Assembly: GCA_004173355.1 (NCBI GenBank)
Contig: SEAD01000039.1
Span: 1-35,729 of the forward strand
Source of the DNA: Chitinophagaceae bacterium
GTDB taxonomy: Bacteria; Bacteroidota; Bacteroidia; Chitinophagales; Chitinophagaceae
Length of the DNA: 35,729 nt
Direction: 5' to 3'
Position numbers and translations under genes: made by a program. The notes beneath the pieces are model-generated. The model was not told where the DNA came from, ran no database searches, and saw only the letters and a list, made by a program, of their open reading frames with translations. This document shows positions 8,238-17,098 of this stretch, piece after piece. Every line of letters starts with the position of its first letter. The first letter of the stretch is position 1.

Positions 8238-9388
8238 ACATGTTGGTTTAATGAACGGAAAAGCTGTTGGTAGGATTGGTTGAACGTGGCGATTCCAAAA
8301 TTATCCCTTGCATACTTTATATTGTTCTCAGAAATCCGGGCTACAGTATGTTTGTCCGCCGCCAGTTTTATGATCAGTGCTATGCCCTCAAGGATAATCC
8401 TTTCACCATCACTGGAATCACTGAATAGAAAACCGGTTTTGTTGTCTGTGATGTGGCGTGGAATATCGCCTACAGCAGTCGAAAGAACCAGGTTTCCCCG
8501 GGCCATTGCTTCAATAATAACCATCGGAAAGCCTTCGGTTTCAGAAGTCATGATCAGCAACGATGAGCGCTGGTAAACGGAATCTATTTCATCTGCGTCA
8601 CTAAGGTTACCGTAAAAATGGATAAAGGGAAACCTATGCTGTTCCAGTATTCCGCTCACATCTCCCATCATTTCAAACCGTATGTCCTTATTGACTGCAT
8701 GGACGCCTCTCGCAATTTCTGCAATGAGCCCAAGCCTTTTCTCCTCTCCTCCGCGACCAGCATACAAAACCGTAAAAGGTAATCTGCTGGCTGGTTTTAC
8801 ATTGTCTGGAAGTTCAATGGCATTGCCGATATATCTGATCTTTCCGTCAAACGAGGCGGGGATGGATTTTGACCGGTACAATTCAAGGTGGTCGTCGATC
8901 CGTTTCTGGCTGATCATTACCGTCTGCCTGTAAAATGGCAGGAAGGGAATCCGGATAAATGAAAATGTATTCAGGGAATGGATCAGCTCGACCTGGGGAA
9001 TTTGTTTTGCTATCCACGGACTTATTTTATAACCAAAATTGTTCTGCCCGTTAAACACAACAGGCTGTTGCTTCTGGTTGTTGATGTATCCGCTGATTAT
9101 TCCACGCAGCAGGATGTTTACGGGATACAACCATTTTTTGCCGGCAAACCGGGATATGTCCCTGATCTCACAGCCGGAATCAGTAAAAAGTTGTTTAAGC
9201 AGGTCGTTGTGCGACTTTTTTGTAAAATAGATAATGCAATCTTTCCCACCCGTAGCCTGGGTAATCTGGGCATGCACTTTTTCAGCCCCTCCGATGTGGA
9301 AAAAGGAAAAGAAATAGTATACCCTGTATTCTTTTTTCAGCGGCTTGAGTAACGCCAGCAGCCTTCCCGACATGATCAGCGGCCACAT
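8234..9388 (-). CDS. Family 4 glycosyltransferase (GT-B fold)
   Basis: This is 384 residues if begun at the ATG at 9388; the longer frame reaching a GTG at 9511 would overlap the preceding gene by 79 nt, so I prefer 9388. Seen: the N-terminal acceptor-side loop FFHIGGAEKVHAQ, the inter-domain strand FTVLYAGRGGEEKRL, and the C-terminal donor-site motif SETEGFPMVIIEAMARG with the two conserved glutamates of the EX7E element, then VGDIPRHITDNKTG. These are standard GT4 retaining glycosyltransferase features. It is third of five genes in the glycan operon, 44 nt after the GT2 stop and overlapping the next gene by 4 nt. The sugar transferred is not readable from sequence. Confidence 0.9.
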   Translation of the reverse strand: MWPLIMSGRLLALLKPLKKEYRVYYFFSFFHIGGAEKVHAQITQATGGKDCIIYFTKKSHNDLLKQLFTDSGCEIRDISRFAGKKWLYPVNILLRGIISGYINNQKQQPVVFNGQNNFGYKISPWIAKQIPQVELIHSLNTFSFIRIPFLPFYRQTVMISQKRIDDHLELYRSKSIPASFDGKIRYIGNAIELPDNVKPASRLPFTVLYAGRGGEEKRLGLIAEIARGVHAVNKDIRFEMMGDVSGILEQHRFPFIHFYGNLSDADEIDSVYQRSSLLIMTSETEGFPMVIIEAMARGNLVLSTAVGDIPRHITDNKTGFLFSDSSDGERIILEGIALIIKLAADKHTVARISENNIKYARDNFGIATFNQSYQQLFRSLNQHV

Positions 9389-9432
9389 CAGGATATTCTC
9401 TGCTTTCCGTTTAAGTATGTAGGCTGGATATT

Positions 9433-10245
9433 TCAGCGTTTGAATGTTGATTTGATTTTTTTGCCCGTTCCAAAAGCAAGATCTGCAAGTCCGTTGAAAA
9501 AAGTCTTCCACACAAAAGCATTAAACCGCCCTGTTGAAAATGCATGGCGTGCAAACCGGAGTTTAGTTCGTGCATTTTTCCAGAACACGTTTTGTTGCCT
9601 GCTGCGGGTAAACGACCGGCTTAAAATCCGGTGTTTCAGTAAAGGTTCATCAATTTTGTCGATCCTGACCTGATCCGCTGCTAGCCGCAACCAGAGGTCA
9701 TAGTCTTCCGCCTGGGACTGCTCCGGCCGGAAACCATAAATCTTTATCAGGTCGGAACGGATCATCACGGCCGGATGCACGATACAATTGTTTGCCGGGA
9801 GGGCCCGCCGGATCGACCTGCTGGAAATGTATTTACGATCATCGCGCCATTCCCCGGCTGGCTTGTCCTGTTCGTCGATCAGATCTGCCGTTGAAGTCAC
9901 CATACCTGTAGCTGGATTATTTTCCAGATGGTCAAACTGTCGTTTGAAACGGTGTGGCACCGATATGTCATCTCCGTCCATACGCGCAATGTACTTCCCG
10001 CTAGCCATACTGATTCCCCGGTTTAGGGTAGAGACCAGCCCGATATTACGTTCATTTCGGATGAGCGCGAGCCTCGGGTCTTTAAGGTCCGATACAACCG
10101 ATGCGGTCGAATCGGTTGATCCGTCATCGATCACAAGAAGTTCAAAGTCAGAGAACGATTGACTAAGGATGCTTTGCACCGCCTGCGCGATATACTTCTC
10201 GCAATTATATGCAGGAAGTATTACACTGATGGATGGGTTATCCAT
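9433..10245 (-). CDS. Family 2 glycosyltransferase
   Basis: The 270-residue protein starts MDNPSISVILPAYNCEKYI, the first strand and loop of GT2 enzymes. Next come LLVIDDGSTDST at residues 36-47 and the metal-binding D90-G-D92 in ARMDGDD, then PAVMIRSDLIKIYGF and SQAEDYDLWLRLA (about 190-200), the ED/W motif of the acceptor side. Together these make an intact inverting GT-A domain. The C-terminal 60 residues are basic, and no membrane span is obvious. The gene begins 10 nt after the stop of the YfhO-like gene. It probably adds one sugar to a lipid-linked surface glycan at the inner face of the membrane; the specific sugar is unknown. Confidence 0.92.
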   Translation of the reverse strand: MDNPSISVILPAYNCEKYIAQAVQSILSQSFSDFELLVIDDGSTDSTASVVSDLKDPRLALIRNERNIGLVSTLNRGISMASGKYIARMDGDDISVPHRFKRQFDHLENNPATGMVTSTADLIDEQDKPAGEWRDDRKYISSRSIRRALPANNCIVHPAVMIRSDLIKIYGFRPEQSQAEDYDLWLRLAADQVRIDKIDEPLLKHRILSRSFTRSRQQNVFWKNARTKLRFARHAFSTGRFNAFVWKTFFNGLADLAFGTGKKIKSTFKR

Positions 10246-10255
10246 AGTTTTTAGC

Positions 10256-12763
10256 TTAACCGGTGGTGATTTTGGTCGTTGCCGGCTTTCGTTTCTGGCT
10301 GCTTTTCCAACCCGTAAAGATGGCTACAAGTATTATCGCAGCCAGCACGATGGTAAATACTGTCGCCAGTTTTTGCCCGGTCAGGTAACCCTGTGGTTCA
10401 AAACGGAATTCGATACTGTGTTTACCCGCCGGGATTGCAAGACCCCTCAGTACATAGTTCGTCTTGACAATCGGTGCTTCCTTGCCATCTATAAACGCCT
10501 TCCAGCCGGATTTATAATAGATCTCGCTGAACACTGCAAACTGGTTGGTGGCAGACTGCGAACTGTACTTCATCACATCATTCAGGTTCTCATCGAGCCG
10601 GATCGTTGCTGCACTGTCAAAGACAGGGGTAAATGGTACTGACGCTTTGAACGATTCCTGTACAAAGGCGGTGTCTTTTGGGTTGAAGCTGGTGATCGCA
10701 GCCATTTCCGCATCGGCATTTTTTACAAACCCGACATATTTGACAAACCAGGCATTACCCAGCGCGCCTTCATTTTTCTGGTAATTGGTAGTGGCTCCAG
10801 CCTGGTCTTTCTGGATAAAATATTTTGTATTCAGCATGTCAAGGATCGCCATGTTTGGCTGTCCGTTAAACTGGTGCAGTACGAGGTCCTGGTACAGCCG
10901 GAGTTTCACTGCATGGTAGCCACCCAGCGAATTATACAGATAGGAGGTGTTGGCTTCCTGGAAAAAGTCGCCTCCCACATTGAATACCCTGAAATACGAT
11001 TTATCGGCAAGGATGGCATTGTCCGCTGCCGTCGTAACAAAGTTTCCCCCGGCACCCAGGTCATCCTGGTACTTTTCGGCATTCAGGTAATTTGTATCGA
11101 TGACAATCAGGTCAATAAAGCTGAACAGCGCGATGATACCTACTGCCAGGCCTGACTTCAGGGAATTGCGCAGGAAAAGGAAAATCGTTGCAGCGGCTAA
11201 AAGGATAAATCCGAGACTGCGGAAGATATCACCGAGCATCAGGCCTTTGCGGTCAGCAACCAGTCCATCGATATAACCGGTGACTGCCTGTGCGAGTTGG
11301 GGCTGGTTGGCTGCACGTGCCTGCTGGACCAGCTCTTTTTCACCCGGGTTCAGGAAGTCGTACGAGAAGTAAAGCAGCAACAGCACCACGAACACAGCGC
11401 CGGTTGCAATGGCGCCCTTTTTAAGACGGGCAAGTGTAGCCTTTTTATCGGTTGATGTAAAAATCGCATTCGCTCCCAGCACGGCAAGGAATGGTAAAAG
11501 CAGTTGCGGGATTACCAGCGACATCGAGGGAGCCCGGAACTTGTTATACATCGGTAAATGGTCGAACAGGAAATAGTTGAACCCCGCGAGGAAAGAGCCG
11601 GCTGCCATGATACAGGTCAGAAGGATTGCGGCAAGGGCCCACCATTTATGCTTCCCGTCCAGTACGAAGAAGGACAGGATAGCTAGGAAACAGATAATGG
11701 CACCGGAGTAGGGAGGGCCTGATGTGCCCCCGAATTTTCCGTCCTGGCTGATACCACCCCAATAGGAAGTAAACGGTATCTGGCGCTGGAGTTCCTGCGG
11801 CATTGCACGGAGCGCTTCGATCGCTTTGGATTTGTCTTCGTCAATCTCCGACCCGCCTGCGCTACCGCCAAACATCCGCGGAACCATCAGGACAAAAGGT
11901 TCCGTGGGATAGGCGGAGTACATGAATGCATAACCTTTGCTGAGCCCGTCTGCAGGGATTTCCGTTTTGGTTGTATCAGTGAGAGGGGAAGCATCACCCC
12001 GGATTGTTTCTTTCTGGTATTCATAAGTACTGAGCAGGTTGCCGGCATTAACCATCAGTCCGGACAGGCCCGCGAGTACAGTCAGTCCAAGCGCGATAAA
12101 CAAATGCCTGAACTGCTTTTCGCGAATCCAGTTGATGATAAAGAATATCGCCATGATAAAGACCGCAATGAAGAAATAATAGGCGATCTGCGGGTGGTTC
12201 ATTGCGATCATTGTCGCCGTGAATACCCCGGCGAGCGCGGTACCCAGCCAGTATTTTTTATCAAAGATCAGGAGGATAGAACCGAGCACGGCTGGCATAT
12301 ATGCCATCGCCCACATTTTCGTGGCGTGGCCGGCCACAATAATAACCGGGTTATAGGTAGCATATGCAAAACCCAGCGAACCCAGAATCCCTATCCATGG
12401 GTTGACCCGCAAAACCACGCAGAGGAAGTAAAAACAAATACTTGCCAGGAAAAAAAACTGCGCGGGTGCGGGGAGACCAAGCGTGAGTACATTGTGAACT
12501 ATCCCGGGAATGATATTATTGTAATCCACTCCGATCTGGAACGTGGGCATTCCGCCAAACATGCTGTTTGTCCAGAGTGGCATATGGCCATGTTTTGCCA
12601 TGAACTCCTGCGATTGGTGGATGGCACCTTCCCATTGCGTAATATCATGTTGTTGTAAAACCTTCCCTTCGATCGAGGGCCGGCAATAAATGACTGCTAT
12701 CACCAGGAAAAGCACAATTGCGATAACGTGAGGTAAAATCTTGCTCAACAGGCCTTTATTCAT
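10256..12763 (-). CDS. YfhO family integral membrane protein
   Basis: The 835-residue polytopic protein has a first membrane span at about 10-28, then QQHDITQWEGAIHQSQEF and PLWTNSMFGGMPTFQ (about 37-80), the conserved early periplasmic loop of YfhO-type proteins. About ten further spans follow to residue 560, then a soluble beta-rich part (about 565-785), and a last span at about 800-820 before a basic tail. The layout is like GT-C glycosyltransferases, with an Asp in the first loop. Family members have been tied to glycosylation of cell-envelope polymers in Gram-positives; the role in Bacteroidota is not settled. As the first gene of a five-gene unit with three glycosyltransferases, a role in moving or attaching sugars at the periplasmic face is a fair inference. 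Long ORFs antisense to it are shadows. Confidence 0.85.
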   Translation of the reverse strand: MNKGLLSKILPHVIAIVLFLVIAVIYCRPSIEGKVLQQHDITQWEGAIHQSQEFMAKHGHMPLWTNSMFGGMPTFQIGVDYNNIIPGIVHNVLTLGLPAPAQFFFLASICFYFLCVVLRVNPWIGILGSLGFAYATYNPVIIVAGHATKMWAMAYMPAVLGSILLIFDKKYWLGTALAGVFTATMIAMNHPQIAYYFFIAVFIMAIFFIINWIREKQFRHLFIALGLTVLAGLSGLMVNAGNLLSTYEYQKETIRGDASPLTDTTKTEIPADGLSKGYAFMYSAYPTEPFVLMVPRMFGGSAGGSEIDEDKSKAIEALRAMPQELQRQIPFTSYWGGISQDGKFGGTSGPPYSGAIICFLAILSFFVLDGKHKWWALAAILLTCIMAAGSFLAGFNYFLFDHLPMYNKFRAPSMSLVIPQLLLPFLAVLGANAIFTSTDKKATLARLKKGAIATGAVFVVLLLLYFSYDFLNPGEKELVQQARAANQPQLAQAVTGYIDGLVADRKGLMLGDIFRSLGFILLAAATIFLFLRNSLKSGLAVGIIALFSFIDLIVIDTNYLNAEKYQDDLGAGGNFVTTAADNAILADKSYFRVFNVGGDFFQEANTSYLYNSLGGYHAVKLRLYQDLVLHQFNGQPNMAILDMLNTKYFIQKDQAGATTNYQKNEGALGNAWFVKYVGFVKNADAEMAAITSFNPKDTAFVQESFKASVPFTPVFDSAATIRLDENLNDVMKYSSQSATNQFAVFSEIYYKSGWKAFIDGKEAPIVKTNYVLRGLAIPAGKHSIEFRFEPQGYLTGQKLATVFTIVLAAIILVAIFTGWKSSQKRKPATTKITTG

Positions 12764-12816
12764 AATCCAGTGATATTAGGCTGACAAAATAATGCTATTT
12801 TACACGAAAATCGCTG

Positions 12817-13125
12817 ATGCGCTGGCTATTATTTTTGTCCCGTCTGGCATTTATCTGCGGGCTTTTTTTCCTGCTTTCATTCACGTTGCTGGTTAAGGAT
12901 TGGACCGGGGACCAGGCAATCACTTCAACGATCATCCTGATCGGACATATGCTGGGTCTGGTATTCATCCCGATTGTCAATGTATGTTATCTTGGGGTAC
13001 TTTTTATCAAACGGGATCTCCGGCCATATGTACCGACCTGGCTGGTTGTGGGCAACGTATTCCTGCTGGTTATTCTGGGACTTTATATTTATATGCATTA
13101 TGGTGAAAGATTTGCTGCGGCATAA
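12817..13125 (+). CDS. Small three-span membrane protein of unknown function
   Basis: The 102-residue protein begins MRWLLFLSRLAFICGLFFLL and has three hydrophobic segments, at about residues 3-25, 34-61 and 74-93, with short charged loops (IKRDLRPYVP at 63-72). I do not recognise the family. The gene starts 53 nt from the divergent YfhO-like gene, and its last 26 nt overlap the start of the queuosine-precursor transporter, which suggests one transcript and coupled translation. The coding potential looks real: a strong membrane pattern, good placement, and no competing frame. It may be an accessory membrane protein or unrelated; no function is claimed. Confidence 0.65.
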   Translation: MRWLLFLSRLAFICGLFFLLSFTLLVKDWTGDQAITSTIILIGHMLGLVFIPIVNVCYLGVLFIKRDLRPYVPTWLVVGNVFLLVILGLYIYMHYGERFAAA

Positions 13126-13906
13126 ACCAACCCGGCTTTTCCTGGTTCTTGGTGGATTCTTTATCGCAAACGCTCTGATCGCTGAGCTCATGGGCGTCAA
13201 ATTGTTTTCGCTGGAAAACACATTTGGCCTGGATGCCATGCGCCTCAACATATTCGGAAATGAATTTTCATTTAACCTTACAGCCGGGGTATTGCTCTGG
13301 CCGGTGGTTTTTATCATGACCGATATTATCAACGAGTATTATGGCATGAAAGGCGTGCGGTTCCTTTCCTTCCTGACCGTCGGACTGATCAGCTACACAT
13401 TCATCATGTTCCAGGGGGCCATACACCTCACACCTGCCGGATTCTGGGTGGGCAATTACCAAGCGCAGGGTGTACCCGATGCGGATAAGGCCTACCGGGC
13501 CATTTTCGGACAAAGTTCCTGGATCATCGTGGGATCATTGGTCGCCTTCCTTATCGGACAGGTGCTGGATGTTTTTGTGTTCCATAAAATCAAACAGGCT
13601 ACGGGGGAGAAGAGGATCTGGCTGCGCGCAACCGGATCAACCGTAGTATCACAGTTTGTTGACAGTTTTGTAGTCTTGTTTATTGCTTTTTATATCGGTC
13701 CCCGTGTGTCAGGTGGCGGACAGGCCTGGTCATTTGGCCTTGTGATGTCCATCTGTGTTGGCAACTACCTGTACAAGTTTGTGATGGCTGTGGTTCTTAC
13801 ACCCGTTATTTACCTGGTGCACGGTATTATTGAACGATACCTTGGGCACGAAGACGCAACAAAAATGCGTAAAGCCGCTATGGGAGAGGGATCTGAAGGA
13901 TCATAG
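13100..13906 (+). CDS. yhhQ: Queuosine precursor transporter (YhhQ/VUT family)
   Basis: This is 268 residues if started at the ATG at 13100 (MVKDLLRHKPTRLF); the frame is open further upstream, but that part is the out-of-frame image of the preceding gene. Six or so membrane spans are visible. The family signature is clear: a first span with ANALIAELMGVKLF, then FSFNLTAGVLLWPVVFIMTDIIN-EYYG, then IWLRATGSTVVSQFVDSFVVLF, matching the DUF165/VUT pattern with conserved Thr-Asp and Asp-Ser-Phe residues. E. coli YhhQ imports preQ0/preQ1 for the queuosine modification of tRNA, and that role is inferred here. It overlaps the small membrane gene by 26 nt, and its TAG overlaps the convergent NUDIX gene by 6 nt. 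Confidence 0.9.
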   Translation: MVKDLLRHKPTRLFLVLGGFFIANALIAELMGVKLFSLENTFGLDAMRLNIFGNEFSFNLTAGVLLWPVVFIMTDIINEYYGMKGVRFLSFLTVGLISYTFIMFQGAIHLTPAGFWVGNYQAQGVPDADKAYRAIFGQSSWIIVGSLVAFLIGQVLDVFVFHKIKQATGEKRIWLRATGSTVVSQFVDSFVVLFIAFYIGPRVSGGGQAWSFGLVMSICVGNYLYKFVMAVVLTPVIYLVHGIIERYLGHEDATKMRKAAMGEGSEGS

Positions 13907-14377
13907 TACCGGCAGGCCATTCATCTTCACCATATCAGCGGCAATTTTGTCGATCGGCAGCGTGACTATTTCCCCGGAAAAATCATCCCAGTCAATAAAA
14001 CGGAATGTTTCAATTTCCTTTTTCTCGTGGTAGATCGCCAGCTGGGCTGCATCGAAATCAAATGGTTTATCCCGCAGAGGTGCGCTGATAGGTTCCAGTG
14101 CTTTTACGTAATAATATATGGACACGATCTGGAAGGCGGGGTTAAAAGCCGACATCTGGTAGAAATCGGTCGTGTACAAATGTTCACCCACTTCCACTTT
14201 CAGGTTCATTTCCTCCATAAATTCCCTCACCAGGCAATCGCGTGTGCCCTCACCAAATTCGAGCCCACCGCCGGGAAATTTGGTATAGTAGCCACCACGG
14301 ATGTATTCGTCACTGACGAGTACCTGGTTTTTATCATTAATGAGCAAACCGTAAACGCGCAGGCTGAACTGGTTCAT
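13901..14377 (-). CDS. NUDIX hydrolase
   Basis: The 158-residue protein is the usual size for a single NUDIX domain. The box runs from G37: G-x5-E43-x7-R51-E52-F-x-E55-E56-x-N58-L, with all acidic metal ligands present; the Gly near the end is replaced by Asn58. It should hydrolyse a nucleoside diphosphate linked to another group, with Mg or Mn, in the cytoplasm. The preceding GGYYTKFPGGG is typical. Substrate cannot be told. It is the last gene of a minus-strand unit, 12 nt after corA, and converges with the queuosine transporter with stop codons overlapping. Confidence 0.9.
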   Translation of the reverse strand: MNQFSLRVYGLLINDKNQVLVSDEYIRGGYYTKFPGGGLEFGEGTRDCLVREFMEEMNLKVEVGEHLYTTDFYQMSAFNPAFQIVSIYYYVKALEPISAPLRDKPFDFDAAQLAIYHEKKEIETFRFIDWDDFSGEIVTLPIDKIAADMVKMNGLPVL

Positions 14378-14389
14378 GTGGAAAGGTAT

Positions 14390-15328
14390 TTAAAAAATCT
14401 TTTTTCGCAGGAAGAGCCAGCCTATTACCAGCGAAATCACAAACGACAGGAAGACCACCACGTAAAATGCGTACCGTGAGTGCTCAAACCCGCTGGGTAC
14501 GTTCATCCCGAAGAGCGAGGCGATCAATACCGGGAATGTCAGCACGATGGTAATCACCGCGAGCCGTTTCAGTACTTCGTTCTGGTTGTTGGCGATGATA
14601 CTGGCAAAAGCATCCAGAGTACTGCTCAGGATATTTGTATAGATGTGCGCCATCTCAAGGGCCTGTGAATTGTCTACAATCAGGTCATCAAGGAATTCCT
14701 TTTCATCTTCGTTGAGGCCGAGGAAATTGGTGCGGGTCAGCTTCATAAAAAGCAGCTCGTTGGAACGCAGTGCTGTCACGAAATACACCAGGCTTTTCTG
14801 GATTCTCATCAGCTGAAGCAACTGCTCGTTCCTGTTGGCATCGTACAGTTTCATCTCCAGGATATTCCTGCGCTGGTTGATTTCCTTCAGGTGTTCGAGG
14901 AACGTCTGAACCACCTTTTCACAGATTTTCAGGACCATCATGCTCTTTTTATCAGGCTGGCGGTTCTGGAACGAGTTCAGGAATTTTTTGATAGCCGCAT
15001 TTTCAAACGAGTTAACGGTCACGGTCTGGTTATGCGTGAGAATTATACAGATCGGGATGGTTATATAATAGGCGTCGCTTTCGTTGAAGGAATTGTTTTC
15101 CGTGGGGGTTTTGATGACAATGAGTTTTACGTTGTCATCTTCCTCAAAGCGGCTGCGCTCGTCGATATCAAGTGAGTCAGTCAGGAAGTCGATCGGGATA
15201 TCGAGGGATTGCGACAATTGAGAAAACTCTTCCTGTTTGAGGGGAGGGGACACATTGACCCAGGTACCGTCTTCCGGTTTGTCGATTTCGACCGTGGTGT
15301 GGTTGATATTTTTGAAATAGTGGATCAT
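14390..15328 (-). CDS. corA: Magnesium/cobalt transporter CorA
   Basis: This is 312 residues if started at the ATG at 15328 (MIHYFKNINHTTVEI); an earlier in-frame ATG at 15367 would add 13 residues with no family support. A large cytoplasmic N-terminal domain, rich in charged helices (about 120-240), precedes two C-terminal membrane spans at about 253-273 and 284-306. The signature G274-M-N276 at the end of the first span is intact, followed by VPSG in the loop, and the tail is basic (RKKIF). CorA pentamers conduct Mg2+ (or Co2+/Ni2+) through the inner membrane. It follows dapF by 58 nt, and a possible internal -7 box lies immediately before the ATG. Confidence 0.93.
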   Translation of the reverse strand: MIHYFKNINHTTVEIDKPEDGTWVNVSPPLKQEEFSQLSQSLDIPIDFLTDSLDIDERSRFEEDDNVKLIVIKTPTENNSFNESDAYYITIPICIILTHNQTVTVNSFENAAIKKFLNSFQNRQPDKKSMMVLKICEKVVQTFLEHLKEINQRRNILEMKLYDANRNEQLLQLMRIQKSLVYFVTALRSNELLFMKLTRTNFLGLNEDEKEFLDDLIVDNSQALEMAHIYTNILSSTLDAFASIIANNQNEVLKRLAVITIVLTFPVLIASLFGMNVPSGFEHSRYAFYVVVFLSFVISLVIGWLFLRKKIF

Positions 15329-15335
15329 GGCAGCG

Positions 15336-15343
15336 CAAAGGTA
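15336..15343 (-). promoter_or_regulatory. Possible internal -7 box just before corA
   Basis: On the minus strand this reads TACCTTTG, a match to TAnnTTTG, ending 7 nt before the ATG at 15328. A TTTG lies upstream but only 14 nt away, shorter than usual. If used, transcription would start almost at the ATG and the message would have little or no leader. Confidence 0.3.
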
Positions 15344-15386
15344 GGGGAATGGCTTCCCAAACCCCATGTATTCGATTACCGTACGA

Positions 15387-16172
15387 TTAATTCACATCCA
15401 CAGACCCTTCAAACACCCGTTCAGCCGGCCCGTTGAGCCAGATATTATGGTAATGGTCATCGTCGGTCCGGTCAAATTCCACTGACAGGTTACCACCCAG
15501 GGTTTTGACCTGGACATCGTTAAACCCGTTTTCATTGTGGTAACAAACCAGCGCTGCGGCAGTGACCCCGGTACCACAGGAATAGGTTTCGTCTTCCACC
15601 CCGCGCTCGTAAGTGCGCACGATGATCTTATCATCATTTGTCATTTCAACGAAGTTGACATTGATGCCCCTTTCTTCGTATTCCTTGCTGTAGCGGATAT
15701 CATGACCTTTCTGGTAAACATCGATGTCCATGACATCGCTGACCAGTTTGACGTAATGTGGAGAGCCGGTATCGAGCATAAAATCGCCGTTCTTTTTACG
15801 GATAGCATCCACGTCTTTCATTTTCAGTGAAACGATACCATCGGTGTCTATTTCAGCCTCATGTTCACCGTCGATTGCAATGAACCGGTATTCGGATTTG
15901 TGGATGCCGAGCTGGTAAGCAAATTTCACCAGGCAGCGACCGCCGTTGCCACACATGCTTCCCTCGCGGCCATCGGCATTATAATATTTCATTTCGAAAT
16001 CATATCCCTGGTGCAGGTTAAGCATCATCAATCCGTCCGCCCCGATCCCCAGCCTGCGGTCGCAGAGCCGCCGTACCTGGTCTTCCCGGAGGGATGCGTA
16101 AGCGTTTTCCCGGTTATCGAGAATAATAAAATCGTTTCCTGTACCCTGGAACTTCACGAATTTGACAGTCAT
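15387..16172 (-). CDS. dapF: Diaminopimelate epimerase
   Basis: The 261-residue enzyme interconverts LL- and meso-diaminopimelate in the lysine and peptidoglycan-precursor pathway, in the cytoplasm and without cofactor. Seen: the N-terminal KFQGTGNDFIILDN at residues 7-20 with Asn13, the first catalytic half NADGREGSMCGNGGRC with Cys74 acting as one acid/base, and the second half ERGVEDETYSCGTGVTAAA with Cys199 as the other. Both pseudo-symmetric halves are present and the length is normal. It lies 18 nt after the nucleoside phosphorylase gene and 58 nt before corA on the same strand, so it is probably transcribed from the promoter at 17099-17129. Confidence 0.96.
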   Translation of the reverse strand: MTVKFVKFQGTGNDFIILDNRENAYASLREDQVRRLCDRRLGIGADGLMMLNLHQGYDFEMKYYNADGREGSMCGNGGRCLVKFAYQLGIHKSEYRFIAIDGEHEAEIDTDGIVSLKMKDVDAIRKKNGDFMLDTGSPHYVKLVSDVMDIDVYQKGHDIRYSKEYEERGINVNFVEMTNDDKIIVRTYERGVEDETYSCGTGVTAAALVCYHNENGFNDVQVKTLGGNLSVEFDRTDDDHYHNIWLNGPAERVFEGSVDVN

Positions 16173-16190
16173 ACTAGTAATCCTTCTTTC

Positions 16191-17069
16191 TTAAAAATCG
16201 TTTGCAAATGTCTCAATAAACCGTTTTATCAGGTTTTCGACGGCGGCTTTGCCATCTTTTGAGAATTCTTTCTTCACACGGTTGGCGACAATCGCATTTA
16301 TCGCGAGGCAGTTGTGGCCCAGTAATTTTCCAAGGCCAAAGATCGCGGAGGTTTCCATCTCAAAATTAGTGATTCGGTGCTGCCCAAAACGGAAATCGGT
16401 GAGACGGTTGATGAGCTCCGGGTTTTGCACCCCGAGCCGCAATACCCGGCCCTGCGGACCATAAAACCCCGGACAGGTAACAGTTATACCCTGGCTGAAA
16501 CCCGTTACAAAATGTTTGAGCAGGGAGGGGGCGGCACTGCTGATGTACGGATAACTCATCTGGCCGTGCAGCTGTGTATATGTAACAAAGGACTGGAGTA
16601 AAAGTTTCTCCTCGTCGTTCTGGTCGTGCCGGTAGAAGTTAAGCAGGTTGTCGATTCCCAGGCCATGGGTGGATGCAACGTGGGCGTCCACAGGGATATC
16701 CGCCTGCAGCGAACCGGAGGTGCCGATCCGGATAATATTGAGCGGGGTCAGCTGGCTTTTGACCGTTCGCGTTCCGAAGTCGATGTTAACAAGCGCATCC
16801 AGTTCGTTCATCACGATGTCGATATTGTCGGGCCCGATACCTGATGAGAGTACAGTAATCCTTTTTTTACCGACATAACCGGTATGTGAAATGAACTCGC
16901 GGTGTTGCTGGCGTGATTCGATGGAATCAAAGTATTTGCTGACTTCCTTTACGCGGTCGGGGTCACCAACCGTGACTACGGTAGGGGCAAGTTCTTCCGG
17001 ACGCAGGTCCAGGTGATACACCGCACCGCGGGAGTTGATGATCAGTTCTGATTCGGCTATCCGGTTCAT
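16191..17069 (-). CDS. Nucleoside phosphorylase (uridine phosphorylase-like)
   Basis: The 292-residue protein belongs to the PNP/UDP phosphorylase superfamily, which cleaves a nucleoside with phosphate to base and pentose-1-phosphate. Seen: the phosphate-binding early motif TVGDPDRVKEVSKYFD at about residues 32-47, TVLSSGIGPDNIDIVMNEL at about 74-92, IIRIGTSGSLQADIPV at about 112-127, and a late NFEMETSAIFGLGKLLGH that places the ribose-contacting Met-Glu pair. The protein is somewhat longer than the E. coli enzyme (about 250). Pyrimidine versus purine preference is not certain; the GDPDR and IRIGTSG motifs favour uridine phosphorylase. It is the first gene of the unit that continues into dapF, corA and the NUDIX gene, with a good promoter upstream. 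Confidence 0.88.
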   Translation of the reverse strand: MNRIAESELIINSRGAVYHLDLRPEELAPTVVTVGDPDRVKEVSKYFDSIESRQQHREFISHTGYVGKKRITVLSSGIGPDNIDIVMNELDALVNIDFGTRTVKSQLTPLNIIRIGTSGSLQADIPVDAHVASTHGLGIDNLLNFYRHDQNDEEKLLLQSFVTYTQLHGQMSYPYISSAAPSLLKHFVTGFSQGITVTCPGFYGPQGRVLRLGVQNPELINRLTDFRFGQHRITNFEMETSAIFGLGKLLGHNCLAINAIVANRVKKEFSKDGKAAVENLIKRFIETFANDF

Positions 17070-17098
17070 ATTAATTTGATTAACGCTTAGACAATTGG

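Noticed and set aside
12104-12658. 184-codon plus-strand frame
   Set aside because: It is antisense to the YfhO-like gene, charged and His-rich with no domain; a shadow of a GC-rich coding strand.
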